Assembly (NCBI RefSeq): GCF_902506095.1
Contig: NZ_LR733293.1
Coordinates: 893,502 to 957,501 of the forward strand
DNA: 64,000 nt
Source: Arthrobacter sp. 9AX
GTDB taxonomy: Bacteria; Actinomycetota; Actinomycetes; Actinomycetales; Micrococcaceae
Direction: 5' to 3'
The translations under genes were made by a program, and so were the position numbers. Shown in pieces: positions 9,634 through 17,423 of the stretch. How positions within the stretch are numbered: the first letter of the stretch is position 1; the number at the start of each line of letters is the position of its first letter. The notes under the pieces were generated by a model, which was given only the letters and a program-made list of their open reading frames with translations, was not told where the DNA came from and ran no database searches.

Positions 9634-10763
9634 GACTTGGTGCGTCCTTCGGTGTAGGTGCGGTTGAAGTTCAGGCGCTCGAAGATGGGGGCGTCGCTGA
9701 AGCGGAACAGATCAAACTCGGATTCGGCGTGCAGGGACCAGGCGGCCCAGGACGGGACCGCGAACAGGTCGCCCTTGGCCAGCTGCTTGGTTTCACCGTT
9801 CAGGACCACGGAGCCGGTGCCTTCGAAGACCTGCCAGACGCTGGAGCCCACCTCGTGGACGGTGTCCGTGGCGGCGCCGGCGCGGAGGCGGTGGAACTCG
9901 GCACGGATGGTGGGCATCACGTCGCCGCCGGTGGTGGGGTTGGTGTAGCGGACCGCGGCGTGGCCCTGGGAGACGGTGGCCGGGTGGCCTTCGTCCTCGA
10001 GGAGCAGCTGTTCGCGCAGTGCCCGGTCGGTGTGCTCCCAGCGGTAGGCGGCGATGGGGGAGCTGGTGGTGTCATCCAGGCCGGAGAGGGGGCGCAGGCC
10101 GGGGTGGGCCCAGAGGCGTTCGGAGCGGGAAATGTCCGGGGTGGCTTCGTCGGTGACGCGCTCAGTGCCGAACTCGAAGAACCCGGCGTCGGTGTAGTGC
10201 ACGAACGGGATGTCCAGCCCGTCAATCCAGGCCATCGGCTGATCGGTGTCGTTGTGGTGGCCGTGGAAATTCCAGCCCGGGGTCAGCAGGAAGTCCCCGC
10301 GGGACATCCGTACCGGGTCGCCGTTCACGACTGTCCAGACGCCTTCGCCTTCGACGACGAAGCGGAAGGCGTTCTGCGAGTGGCGGTGCTCGGGCGCCGT
10401 CTCACGGCCGCCCAGGTACTGGATCGCCGCCCACAGAGTGGGGGTTGCGTAGGGCGTGCCACCAAGGCCCGGGTTGGCAAGGGCGATGGCCCGCCGTTCC
10501 CCACCGCGGCCCACGGGAACAAGGTCCCCGGCACGGGCGGCCAACGGGTACAGGTCATCCCACCGCCACACGTGCGGGACCGCCTTCGGGGTGGGGACCA
10601 TCGGCATCAGGTCCCCGATCTCGGTCCACAACGGAATCAGGTTCTCCTGGCTGAAGTCCTGGTAGAGCTGCTCCAGCTGGGCAGCTTCCTCCACCGTGGG
10701 TTCCGGCAGGGCGTGGCTGGCGGCCACTGATTCATGAGTCGCGTTCTCTGCGCTGATGGACAC
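9630..10763 (-). CDS. Gentisate 1,2-dioxygenase
   Basis: A 377-residue bicupin ring-cleavage dioxygenase that opens gentisate to maleylpyruvate with Fe(II) and oxygen. The N-terminal cupin shows PEHRHSQNAFRFVVEGEG with the His-x-His iron ligands and PGWNFHGHHND; the second cupin lies in the C-terminal half around EVGSSVWQVFEGTGSVV. The GTG start at 10763 is chosen because GGAGG sits 7 nt upstream. It is the first gene of the three-gene minus-strand gentisate operon and lies next to an IclR regulator. Confidence 0.95.
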   Translation of the reverse strand: MSISAENATHESVAASHALPEPTVEEAAQLEQLYQDFSQENLIPLWTEIGDLMPMVPTPKAVPHVWRWDDLYPLAARAGDLVPVGRGGERRAIALANPGLGGTPYATPTLWAAIQYLGGRETAPEHRHSQNAFRFVVEGEGVWTVVNGDPVRMSRGDFLLTPGWNFHGHHNDTDQPMAWIDGLDIPFVHYTDAGFFEFGTERVTDEATPDISRSERLWAHPGLRPLSGLDDTTSSPIAAYRWEHTDRALREQLLLEDEGHPATVSQGHAAVRYTNPTTGGDVMPTIRAEFHRLRAGAATDTVHEVGSSVWQVFEGTGSVVLNGETKQLAKGDLFAVPSWAAWSLHAESEFDLFRFSDAPIFERLNFNRTYTEGRTKS

Positions 10764-10839
10764 GAAAGGCCTCCTCGATAGGTCCGAACAGTTTTGGCGT
10801 AGTTCGACCCTACGGATGCAGGCGTGTGATACCGAACAT

Positions 10840-10856
10840 ATTCTGCTCTACAGAAT
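10840..10856. promoter_or_regulatory. Candidate IclR operator
   Basis: ATTCTG-N5-CAGAAT is a perfect 6-bp inverted repeat in the 108-bp gap upstream of gentisate dioxygenase. A CAGAAT half-site recurs at 11723-11728, close to the start of the permease gene. The shared motif makes it a plausible binding site for the neighbouring IclR protein; this is inference. Confidence 0.4.
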
Positions 10857-10871
10857 CACTTGGCGCATTGT

Positions 10872-11756
10872 TCAATCCGGTTCTGCCGGGTTGGCGGCGA
10901 TGTCGATCTCCAGCTGCCGGCACGTCTCGCGCAGGGCGGCGACCAGGCCGCCGTCGAACACTGCCCGGAAACGGGTGGCAGGAGTGGCCACGCTGATCGC
11001 CCCCACCACATCGCCGTGCCTGTTGTGCAGGGCCATGCCCAGGGCGCTCACGCCGTCTTCGGTGCCTTCGAAGTTGGCGGCGAAACCGTTGCTGCGGATG
11101 GATTCGAGCTCGCGCAGGAAGGCAGCGTACTGATCCACGGGAATGGTGTCACCGCTGATCTCGGCATTGTTGCTGCGGAAGAGCTGCTGGATCATCGGCG
11201 GGTCGAGCTCAGCAAGGATGGCTTTGCCGCCGGAGGTCTTGCTCGCAGGCAGAACCGTCCCCTGCCTGTCGCCGACCCGCAGCACGTTGCTCCCCTCAAC
11301 CGTCGCCAGGAACCGCACTTTGGTGCCCACCCGCACCATGAGGTTCACGGTCTCATTCAGCTGTGCCGACAGCAGCTCCATGTGCGGCTGGGCAACCGTG
11401 CGCAGCAGCCGGGTCCAGCTCAGCCCCGCCGGGCCAACACCCATGGCGGGACCAGGAACGTAGCGCCGGGTTTCATCCTGGACCGCGAACCCCCGGTACA
11501 CCAGCATGGCCAGGAGGCGGTGGGCTGTGGACGGCGCAACGCCCAGTTCCTCCGCTGCGTCCTTGAGCCGCAGCGTGCCGCCGTCCCGCAGCAGTTGCAG
11601 CAGCAGCAGGGCGTTGTCCACCGCTTCGATGGAATACGTGGGGCGCTTCTGCACCGGCTTTTTCTGGCCTGGCTTGCGGGCAGGTTTCGGCGGGGACTGG
11701 GAATTGGGCCTTTTCTGCACATCAGAATTGTATTGTGGTTCATCTTCGTGGGCCAT
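10872..11756 (-). CDS. IclR-family transcriptional regulator
   Basis: A 294-residue regulator. After a basic low-complexity N terminus (residues 13-40, rich in Lys, Pro and Gln), the winged helix begins at YSIEAVDNALLLLQLL, with LGVAPSTAHRLLAML as recognition region, followed by the effector domain ending near FRAVFDGGLVAALRETC. It sits between the divergent gentisate operon and permease/hydroxylase genes and probably responds to gentisate or 3-hydroxybenzoate. The ATG at 11756 leaves only 12 bp to the permease ATG. A GTG at 11720 (codon 13) would give more room for promoters and remains a credible start. Confidence 0.88.
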   Translation of the reverse strand: MAHEDEPQYNSDVQKRPNSQSPPKPARKPGQKKPVQKRPTYSIEAVDNALLLLQLLRDGGTLRLKDAAEELGVAPSTAHRLLAMLVYRGFAVQDETRRYVPGPAMGVGPAGLSWTRLLRTVAQPHMELLSAQLNETVNLMVRVGTKVRFLATVEGSNVLRVGDRQGTVLPASKTSGGKAILAELDPPMIQQLFRSNNAEISGDTIPVDQYAAFLRELESIRSNGFAANFEGTEDGVSALGMALHNRHGDVVGAISVATPATRFRAVFDGGLVAALRETCRQLEIDIAANPAEPD

Positions 11757-11768
11757 GACAGTAGTGGG

Positions 11769-13088
11769 ATGAATCACATACTTTCCGCTGCAGCGACGCA
11801 ACGGTCTTCCGGAACGGCAGCTTCCCCGGCCCACGACGGACACGGCAGGTTTTCCAAGGCATCCGCCCTCGCGGTCCTGGTCTGCTGGTTGCTGGTGGTC
11901 TTTGACGGCTACGACCTCATTGTTTACGGCACGGTCCAGTCCTCCCTCATCTCGGAAACAGGTTGGGGCCTGACCAAGGCAACGGCCGGAACCATCGGAT
12001 CGATGGCGTTCCTGGGAATGATGATCGGCGCGATCTTCGCTGGCCGCATGGCCGACTCCTGGGGACGCCGCCGCACCATCCTGGGCTGCGCCGTCGTCTT
12101 CTCTGTTTTTACGGTGCTCTGCGCCTTCGCTCCCAACGCCGCCATCTTCGGCATCCTTCGCCTCCTGGCAGGCGTCGGCCTCGGCGGCCTGGTGCCCTCC
12201 GCCAACGCCCTCGTGGCTGAACTGGTCCCTGCGAAGTGGCGGTCCACGATTGCCACTCTAATGATGTCCGGTGTCCCGATCGGCGGCTCCATCGCCGCGC
12301 TCGTGGGTATCCAGCTGATCCCGGCCTTCGGCTGGCAGTCCATGTTCCTGGTGGCCGTGCTGGCACTGGTGATCGTGGTGCCGCTCGGACTGAAATACCT
12401 GCCGGAAACGCTGGGTTCGGGGCAGGACACGCAGAGCCCGCCGGCCACGGCCGGCCACAAAGCCCGCGCCGGGTTCTCCTCCCTGCTTCGCGCCCCCTAC
12501 CTCGGCATCAGCATGCTGTTCGCGGTTGCCACCATCGCCACCCTGTTCGCCTGGTACGGACTGGGGACCTGGCTGCCCAACCTGATGCAGCTGGCCGGCT
12601 ACAACCTCGGCTCGGCGCTGACGTTCGCGCTGGCGCTGAACCTCGGTGCGGTGGCCGGATCGGTCATCACGGCATGGGCCGGTACCCGCTTCGGCCCTGT
12701 GCCGACAGCCATCGCCGCGGCGGTCGTCGCCGCCGGTGCGCTGGTAGTCCTCGTGACCGGACCGCCGGTAACGGTGGTGTACCTGATGCTGGTGCTTGCC
12801 GGCGTCGGAACCCACGGCACCCAATGCCTCATCATCGCTGCTGTCGCCAACCACTATCCCGCCCACCTGCGCGGCACCGCGCTGGGCTGGGCTCTGGGCA
12901 CGGGCCGCATCGGCGCGGTCGCCGCACCCCAGGCCGGAGGCCTGCTGCTGGCCGCGGGGCTGGGTGTCAACTCAAACTTCCTGGCCTTCGCCGGGGCCGC
13001 AGCCATCGCCGCTGTGCTGCTCGCCGCCGTCGGCCTTCACTTGAAATCCAAAAACACATCAGCAACCACAGGAGTAAGCAATGTCTGA
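11769..13088 (+). CDS. MFS aromatic acid:proton symporter
   Basis: A 439-residue transporter of the AAHS branch of the major facilitator superfamily with about 12 hydrophobic segments. Branch signatures are DGYDLIVYGTV in the first membrane helix, GRMADSWGRRRTILGC in the loop 2-3, and ELVPAKWRSTIATLMMSG after helix 4. It likely imports 3-hydroxybenzoate or gentisate. The ATG at 11769 is used because the N terminus from there matches family length; sequence further upstream is the antisense of the IclR gene. The stop overlaps the hydroxylase start by 8 bp. Confidence 0.88.
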   Translation: MNHILSAAATQRSSGTAASPAHDGHGRFSKASALAVLVCWLLVVFDGYDLIVYGTVQSSLISETGWGLTKATAGTIGSMAFLGMMIGAIFAGRMADSWGRRRTILGCAVVFSVFTVLCAFAPNAAIFGILRLLAGVGLGGLVPSANALVAELVPAKWRSTIATLMMSGVPIGGSIAALVGIQLIPAFGWQSMFLVAVLALVIVVPLGLKYLPETLGSGQDTQSPPATAGHKARAGFSSLLRAPYLGISMLFAVATIATLFAWYGLGTWLPNLMQLAGYNLGSALTFALALNLGAVAGSVITAWAGTRFGPVPTAIAAAVVAAGALVVLVTGPPVTVVYLMLVLAGVGTHGTQCLIIAAVANHYPAHLRGTALGWALGTGRIGAVAAPQAGGLLLAAGLGVNSNFLAFAGAAAIAAVLLAAVGLHLKSKNTSATTGVSNV

Positions 13089-14331
13089 GCACGCAACGTC
13101 CACCGACGTCCTGGTCATCGGAGGGGGCATGGCCGGACTCGCCGGAGCCCTCGCCCTGCGCGAAAACGGCGCCGAGGTGACCCTGGTGGAGCGGGCGCCC
13201 GAATTCGGCGAAGTGGGGGCCGGACTGCAGATGGCACCCAACGCCTCCCGTGTACTGAAGCGCTGGGGCCTGCTGGAAAAGGCGCTGGAAATCGGGGTGC
13301 AGCCCAAGCACCTGGTGTTCCGTGACGCCGTCACCGGTGAGGAACTCACCCGTCAGACCCTCGGCGGCGAATTCGAGGAACGCTACGGTGCGCCGTATGT
13401 TGTGATCCACCGCAGCGACCTGCACCGCGTGCTGCTCGAAGGCTGCGAGGCTGCCGGCGTCAAGCTGGTCAACGACGTCCTCGTGGAAGGTGTCGAGACC
13501 GTGGACGGCAGGGGTGTGGCGCACACGGCGGCGGGCGTTGACTACTCGGCCGACGTGGTGATCGGTGCAGACGGGCTCAAGTCCACCCTCCGCCCGCTCG
13601 TCGCCAAGGACGAGCCGGTCTCCTCCGCCTACGTGGCCTACCGCGGAACTGTTCCCATCACGCCCACAACCCCCAAGACGGACCTTGAGGACGTCATCGT
13701 GTACCTCGGCCCGGACTGCCACCTTGTGCAGTACCCGCTGCGCAAGGGCGAGCTGCTCAACACGGTTGCCGTCTTCAAGTCCGCGTCGTTTGAGCGCGGC
13801 GAGGAGCAGTACGGGGGAGTGGATGAGCTTGAGGCCGCTTACAAAGACTGCGTTCCCGCCGTCCAGGAGGCCTTGAAGAACCTCGCCACCGGCATCCGCT
13901 GGCCGATGTACGACCGCGACCCGATCGAGAACTGGATATCCGGCCGGATGGTGCTGATGGGCGACGCCGCGCACCCCATGCTGCAGTATCTGGCCCAGGG
14001 CGCCTGCCAGGCGCTGGAGGATGCCGCCGCGTTGCAGGATGCCTCAATCGGAACCGTGTTCACCGCTGACGGGATCAATCCGTCCGGCTGGGACACGGCC
14101 ATTCGTGACTTCAACGGCGCCCGCGCCGGCCGCACGGCACGCGTCCAGCGCACCGCCCGGGTGTGGGGTGAGTCGTGGCACGTCTCCGGCCTGGCCCGGA
14201 CGCTGCGCAACCTGCTGTTCAAGAGCCGCAGGGACAACAACTTCCAGTACAACGACTGGCTGTACGGGGCGGACGGCGACGGCGTTCCCACCGTTGCGCC
14301 CAAACGGGTCACCGAGGGCGCGGCGGCGTAG
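13081..14331 (+). CDS. FAD-dependent 3-hydroxybenzoate 6-hydroxylase
   Basis: A 416-residue class A flavin monooxygenase. Seen are the dinucleotide-binding GGGMAG at residues 14-19, the GADGLKS (DG) motif, and the second FAD motif GDAAHPMLQYLAQGACQALE. The family includes 3-hydroxybenzoate 6-hydroxylase and salicylate hydroxylases. Presence of a whole gentisate pathway beside it, with no other hydroxylase, makes 3-hydroxybenzoate to gentisate the best assignment (inference); salicylate 5-hydroxylation is the alternative. AGGAG lies upstream of the ATG. Co-transcribed with the permease. Confidence 0.87.
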   Translation: MSEHATSTDVLVIGGGMAGLAGALALRENGAEVTLVERAPEFGEVGAGLQMAPNASRVLKRWGLLEKALEIGVQPKHLVFRDAVTGEELTRQTLGGEFEERYGAPYVVIHRSDLHRVLLEGCEAAGVKLVNDVLVEGVETVDGRGVAHTAAGVDYSADVVIGADGLKSTLRPLVAKDEPVSSAYVAYRGTVPITPTTPKTDLEDVIVYLGPDCHLVQYPLRKGELLNTVAVFKSASFERGEEQYGGVDELEAAYKDCVPAVQEALKNLATGIRWPMYDRDPIENWISGRMVLMGDAAHPMLQYLAQGACQALEDAAALQDASIGTVFTADGINPSGWDTAIRDFNGARAGRTARVQRTARVWGESWHVSGLARTLRNLLFKSRRDNNFQYNDWLYGADGDGVPTVAPKRVTEGAAA

Positions 14332-14365
14332 GCTGCCGCCCGCTTAGCTGCCAGCCCCTTAACAG

Positions 14366-14403
14366 CAGCGGACGACGACGGGACCTCCCGCCGTCGTCCG
14401 CTG
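14366..14403. terminator. Terminator hairpin after the hydroxylase
   Basis: A 17-bp stem with one mismatch (14366-14382 with 14387-14403) and a 4-nt loop, followed by GCGTTTTGC. It lies between the convergent hydroxylase and glutaminase genes. Confidence 0.75.
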
Positions 14404-14435
14404 GCGTTTTGCGCATGGCTTAGTGAGTCCGCGCG

Positions 14436-15368
14436 TCAGAAAACAGACCAACCGGTGCGGTCGGAAAGATCGGCGAGGGCAGCTGTGCCGGCCAGGGAAT
14501 TGCCCTTGGCGTCCAGCCGGGGACTCCACACGCAAATTGAACAGACACCCGGAACGATGACCAGGATGCCGCCGCCCACACCGCTCTTGCCCGGGAGGCC
14601 TACCCGGTACGCGAACTCTCCTGCGGCGTCGTACATACCGCAGGTCAGCATGATGGACCCGATGCGCTTGGCATCGCTGGGGGACAGGATACGGCCCAGC
14701 CGCCCGCGGCCTTCCCGGGCGAGGAAAAGGCCCGCTTGGGCCAACTCAACGCAGGTCATCATGATGGAGCATTGGCGGACGTAGTTTTGCACCACGGATT
14801 GAGCCGTCTGCTTCAGGTTGCCAAAGTCTTTCAGGAAATGGGCCAGCGCCAGGTTGCGGTTGCTGCCCAACAGCTCGCTGGATGCTGCCTCCTCATTGAT
14901 GAACGGCCCACTGCTGCCAGCTTCTGCGGTGAGGAACCGCAGAAGCTGCTTGGCGGCGTCGGGCGTTCCTTCCATCAGGTGGTCCGTAACCACCAGCGCA
15001 CCCGCATTGATAAAGGGGTTGCGCGGGACTCCGTGTTCCACCTCCAGCTGGACCAACGAGTTGAACGCGGTGCCGGAAGGTTCCCGCAGCACCCGGGACC
15101 ACAGCCTGCCCGCGGGGTCACCCTGCAACGCCATTGCCAGCGTGAAGACTTTGGAAATGCTTTGGATGGAAAAGGGTACGTCCGCGTCGCCGGAACGGTA
15201 GACCTGCCCGGACGTCGTGGCAACGGCAATGCCGAACTTGTCAAAGGGAACTTCCGCCAGGAACGGGATGTTCGCCGGGACGGATCCTGCCTTCTGAAGG
15301 GGCCTGTGGCTGCGGACAATGTTGTTGAGGAGGGGGCCGAGCGGCGATGCTTCAAGCGCTGTGGTCAT
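14436..15368 (-). CDS. glsA: Glutaminase
   Basis: A 310-residue serine-dependent beta-lactamase-like glutaminase that hydrolyses L-glutamine to glutamate and ammonia. Visible are the SIQSISKVF Ser-x-x-Lys catalytic motif, RNPFINAGALV, SVQNYVRQCSI and AYRVGLPGKSGVGGGI. Length fits the family (about 305-310). The ATG at 15368 is chosen because AGGAA lies directly upstream and it overlaps the stop of the regulator gene as ATGA. The upstream PucR-type regulator is therefore probably its co-transcribed controller. Confidence 0.95.
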   Translation of the reverse strand: MTTALEASPLGPLLNNIVRSHRPLQKAGSVPANIPFLAEVPFDKFGIAVATTSGQVYRSGDADVPFSIQSISKVFTLAMALQGDPAGRLWSRVLREPSGTAFNSLVQLEVEHGVPRNPFINAGALVVTDHLMEGTPDAAKQLLRFLTAEAGSSGPFINEEAASSELLGSNRNLALAHFLKDFGNLKQTAQSVVQNYVRQCSIMMTCVELAQAGLFLAREGRGRLGRILSPSDAKRIGSIMLTCGMYDAAGEFAYRVGLPGKSGVGGGILVIVPGVCSICVWSPRLDAKGNSLAGTAALADLSDRTGWSVF

Positions 15369-16960
15369 TTCCTGCCAGTCTGCCGTTTTGATGATCCCGC
15401 CCATTCCTGAATGTGGAGTAAGGCCACGAATGAGTCGCGGGGATTGCCGAAGTCCAGGCCGGTCACCCTGGAGGCCTTGCTGATGCGGTAGTAGACGGTG
15501 TTCTTGTGCAGCTTCATCCGTTGGGCGCATTCGGCAACGTCGAGGGAAGCGTCGAAGTACACCCGCAAGGTTTCCGCCAGCTCAGCATCCCCGCGCAGGA
15601 GGGCAGTGAAGCTGCGATGGCGGAATGTTGAGGAGGTGAAGGCCTGCACGGCTTCCCGGAAGAGGATCTCTCCTTCGAAATCGTCCACTGTGGCCACGGA
15701 CGGCCCGGAGGGCTTTCCTGCACAGCCCAACAATGCTTCCGTGATCCGGGTGATGGAGTGGATGGACAACAGGTCCGGGACCACCGGGCCGACAGCGGCA
15801 AAAGCGGTGATTCCGAGGTGTTTGCCGGCGTCCCGCACAATGGCTTCGGCCAAGCCCCGGAGCCCTGATTCCGCTGCCGCGGCGTGCAGTCCGGGGATGA
15901 TGACTGCGGTGTTCCCATTGAACTGCCCCACTACCGCCGAGGCCTTGAAGGCAGCTGCGTGGATGGACGCCAGATTGGCCAGTTCCCCATGTTTCAGCGC
16001 GGCATCATCGGCCTGGGCTTCCGCATCGGATATTCCAATAAGGAGCAGCGCGGCGGGACGGTCGGCAGGGATCTTCTCGCTGTGTGCGCTGGCTGACGCC
16101 TCCGCCGGGCCGGAAAGGATCCGCGCAATCCGGTCTTCGCGCATGTGCACGGACTGCTGGTTGCGGTACCGGATCAGCTCGGCGGAGGTCCGGGCGGCCG
16201 AACCTTTCAGCACATGTTCAACGTCAGGGCCGAAACCGTCGCCGGTTTCCTGGAGCCAGATATAGCCCATGATCCGATCCCCGGCGAACAGCGTAATGGC
16301 CACGCGTTCGCGGAGCCCGTCCTGCGGCCTTGCCGGCACCCGCACGGGGAGCCGTGTCCGGTGCAGTTCGCGGTAAGCTCCGAGGTCCTTCAGGAGCAGT
16401 TCATATTTCCGCGGTCCCCGGCGCGCCAGGATGGACGCCTTGCGCAGTTCGTCGATGTCATTGGACACCGTGGAATACGCGAGGACTTTGTTGGCGGCGT
16501 CTTCGATCACCACATGGCTCGAAGTGAGCCGGGCAGTGGTCTGGGCGATGGCAAAGAGGTCTTCCTCCAGCAGCGTCAGGACTTCGCTTTGGTAGCTGCG
16601 GGGCCGGATTCTGTCCTTGGCGATGGACAGCAGGCGGTCCCAGTCGGCGGACGGGTTCACCAGCAACAGGCCGGTGCCGGCGTCGCGCAGGAGCTCTTCG
16701 GCTTCGGAAAGCTCCTCACGGCTTCCCTTGACGGCCACCACCGGCGGGGCGCAGTGCCGCAGCCGCCGCAAGGCAGGCAAGGCCGACCTTCCACGCACGC
16801 CGATCAGCACGACAAAGGCGTCGTCACCGTTGCAGGTCTCGTCCTCGGCATCGACGATCAGGAAACGTTCGATCCCGGATCCGTTCGCCGGCCGGAGGAT
16901 GAGGCTCGCGAACCCCAGGGGGAGATCCGAGAGGATGTCATCCACCGTCACCGAGGTCAT
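15365..16960 (-). CDS. PucR-family transcriptional regulator
   Basis: A 531-residue regulator of the PucR/CdaR class. The C-terminal helix-turn-helix is clear: FDASLDVAECAQRMKLHKNTVYYRISK, split here as FDASLDVAECAQ and LHKNTVYYRISKASRVTG, near residue 475-505. The middle contains a GGDEF-like regulatory domain and the N-terminal part (1-130) resembles the purine-catabolism/PucR N domain. Members control purine, amino-acid or organic-acid catabolism in response to a metabolite. Coupled 4-bp overlap with glsA suggests control of glutamine use. The ATG at 16960 opens at a natural N terminus. Confidence 0.87.
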   Translation of the reverse strand: MTSVTVDDILSDLPLGFASLILRPANGSGIERFLIVDAEDETCNGDDAFVVLIGVRGRSALPALRRLRHCAPPVVAVKGSREELSEAEELLRDAGTGLLLVNPSADWDRLLSIAKDRIRPRSYQSEVLTLLEEDLFAIAQTTARLTSSHVVIEDAANKVLAYSTVSNDIDELRKASILARRGPRKYELLLKDLGAYRELHRTRLPVRVPARPQDGLRERVAITLFAGDRIMGYIWLQETGDGFGPDVEHVLKGSAARTSAELIRYRNQQSVHMREDRIARILSGPAEASASAHSEKIPADRPAALLLIGISDAEAQADDAALKHGELANLASIHAAAFKASAVVGQFNGNTAVIIPGLHAAAAESGLRGLAEAIVRDAGKHLGITAFAAVGPVVPDLLSIHSITRITEALLGCAGKPSGPSVATVDDFEGEILFREAVQAFTSSTFRHRSFTALLRGDAELAETLRVYFDASLDVAECAQRMKLHKNTVYYRISKASRVTGLDFGNPRDSFVALLHIQEWAGSSKRQTGRK

Positions 16961-17207
16961 GGGTTCCTTCCGGGTCGATCAGTCCCGGACGGCTCTGTCC
17001 GGTCTGCCCATCGTATCGACGGCCGGCTGCGCAGAATTTGTGGTGAAGCCCCAATTGGGCGGGTGTTTTTCGGTTGGCTTTCCAAGGCGGCGGGGAACGT
17101 GATGTCAACGCGTTGTGAAGCGGCAGGGGCTTGGAGCGGCGCGACAACGTGGCATCCGCTGACTACGCTCAAGCTATCCAGCAGACCACACTGTTGGCCC
17201 AGATGCG

Positions 17208-17246
17208 AAAGGCCCCGCTTCCTCTTTTGAGGGAAGCGGGGCCTTT
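17208..17246 (-). terminator. Original tRNA-Ser terminator, now left of the integrated element
   Basis: A perfect 15-bp GC-rich stem (17208-17222 with 17232-17246) lies 5 bp outside the left attachment core. In the empty site it would have stood directly after the tRNA-Ser(CGA) gene, so it is most likely that gene's own terminator, stranded by the insertion. Confidence 0.75.
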
Positions 17247-17251
17247 CTACG

Positions 17252-17274
17252 TGGCGGTGACGGTGGGATTTGAA
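17252..17274. other. Left attachment site core (attL)
   Basis: A 23-bp stretch identical to 25829-25851, which is the CCA end, acceptor and T-arm 3' side of tRNA-Ser(CGA). The match ends exactly after 23 bp on the right (A here, C at 25852). This is the tRNA 3' fragment left behind at the far end of an element that integrated into the tRNA gene. Confidence 0.92.
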
Positions 17275-17423
17275 ACCTTTTCCCCGCCTGCGCTGGCAAG
17301 GAAAAGCGCTAGATTCTGCGGAATTGGATCATGCCAGATCACGGCTTTTCACGCCGGGTGTGGGCAAAATGTGGGCAGCAATTGGGCAGGGGACATTGCG
17401 GGCCTTACGTCGGGCAGGGCCCG
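17275..17423. other. Non-coding left end of the element
   Basis: No convincing gene lies between the left core and the cargo gene. The stretch contains one copy of the 19-bp integrase arm-type repeat (17359-17377) and a third weaker TTGGGCA unit just after it. Confidence 0.6.
17359..17377. repeat. Arm-type repeat, left copy
   Basis: TGTGGGCA-AAA-TGTGGGCA, a pair of 8-bp direct units 85 bp inside the left core. The same 19 bp occurs at 25740-25758, near the right core. Paired short direct repeats close to both attachment cores are the usual binding sites for the N-terminal arm-binding domain of tyrosine integrases. Confidence 0.65.

Noticed and set aside
9729-10730. A 333-codon plus-strand frame opposite gentisate dioxygenase
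   Set aside because: The minus strand contains the two cupin motifs; this frame is a shadow.
10860-11768. A 300-codon N-terminal extension of the permease frame
   Set aside because: It is the antisense of the IclR gene and lacks membrane-protein character; the real protein starts at 11769.
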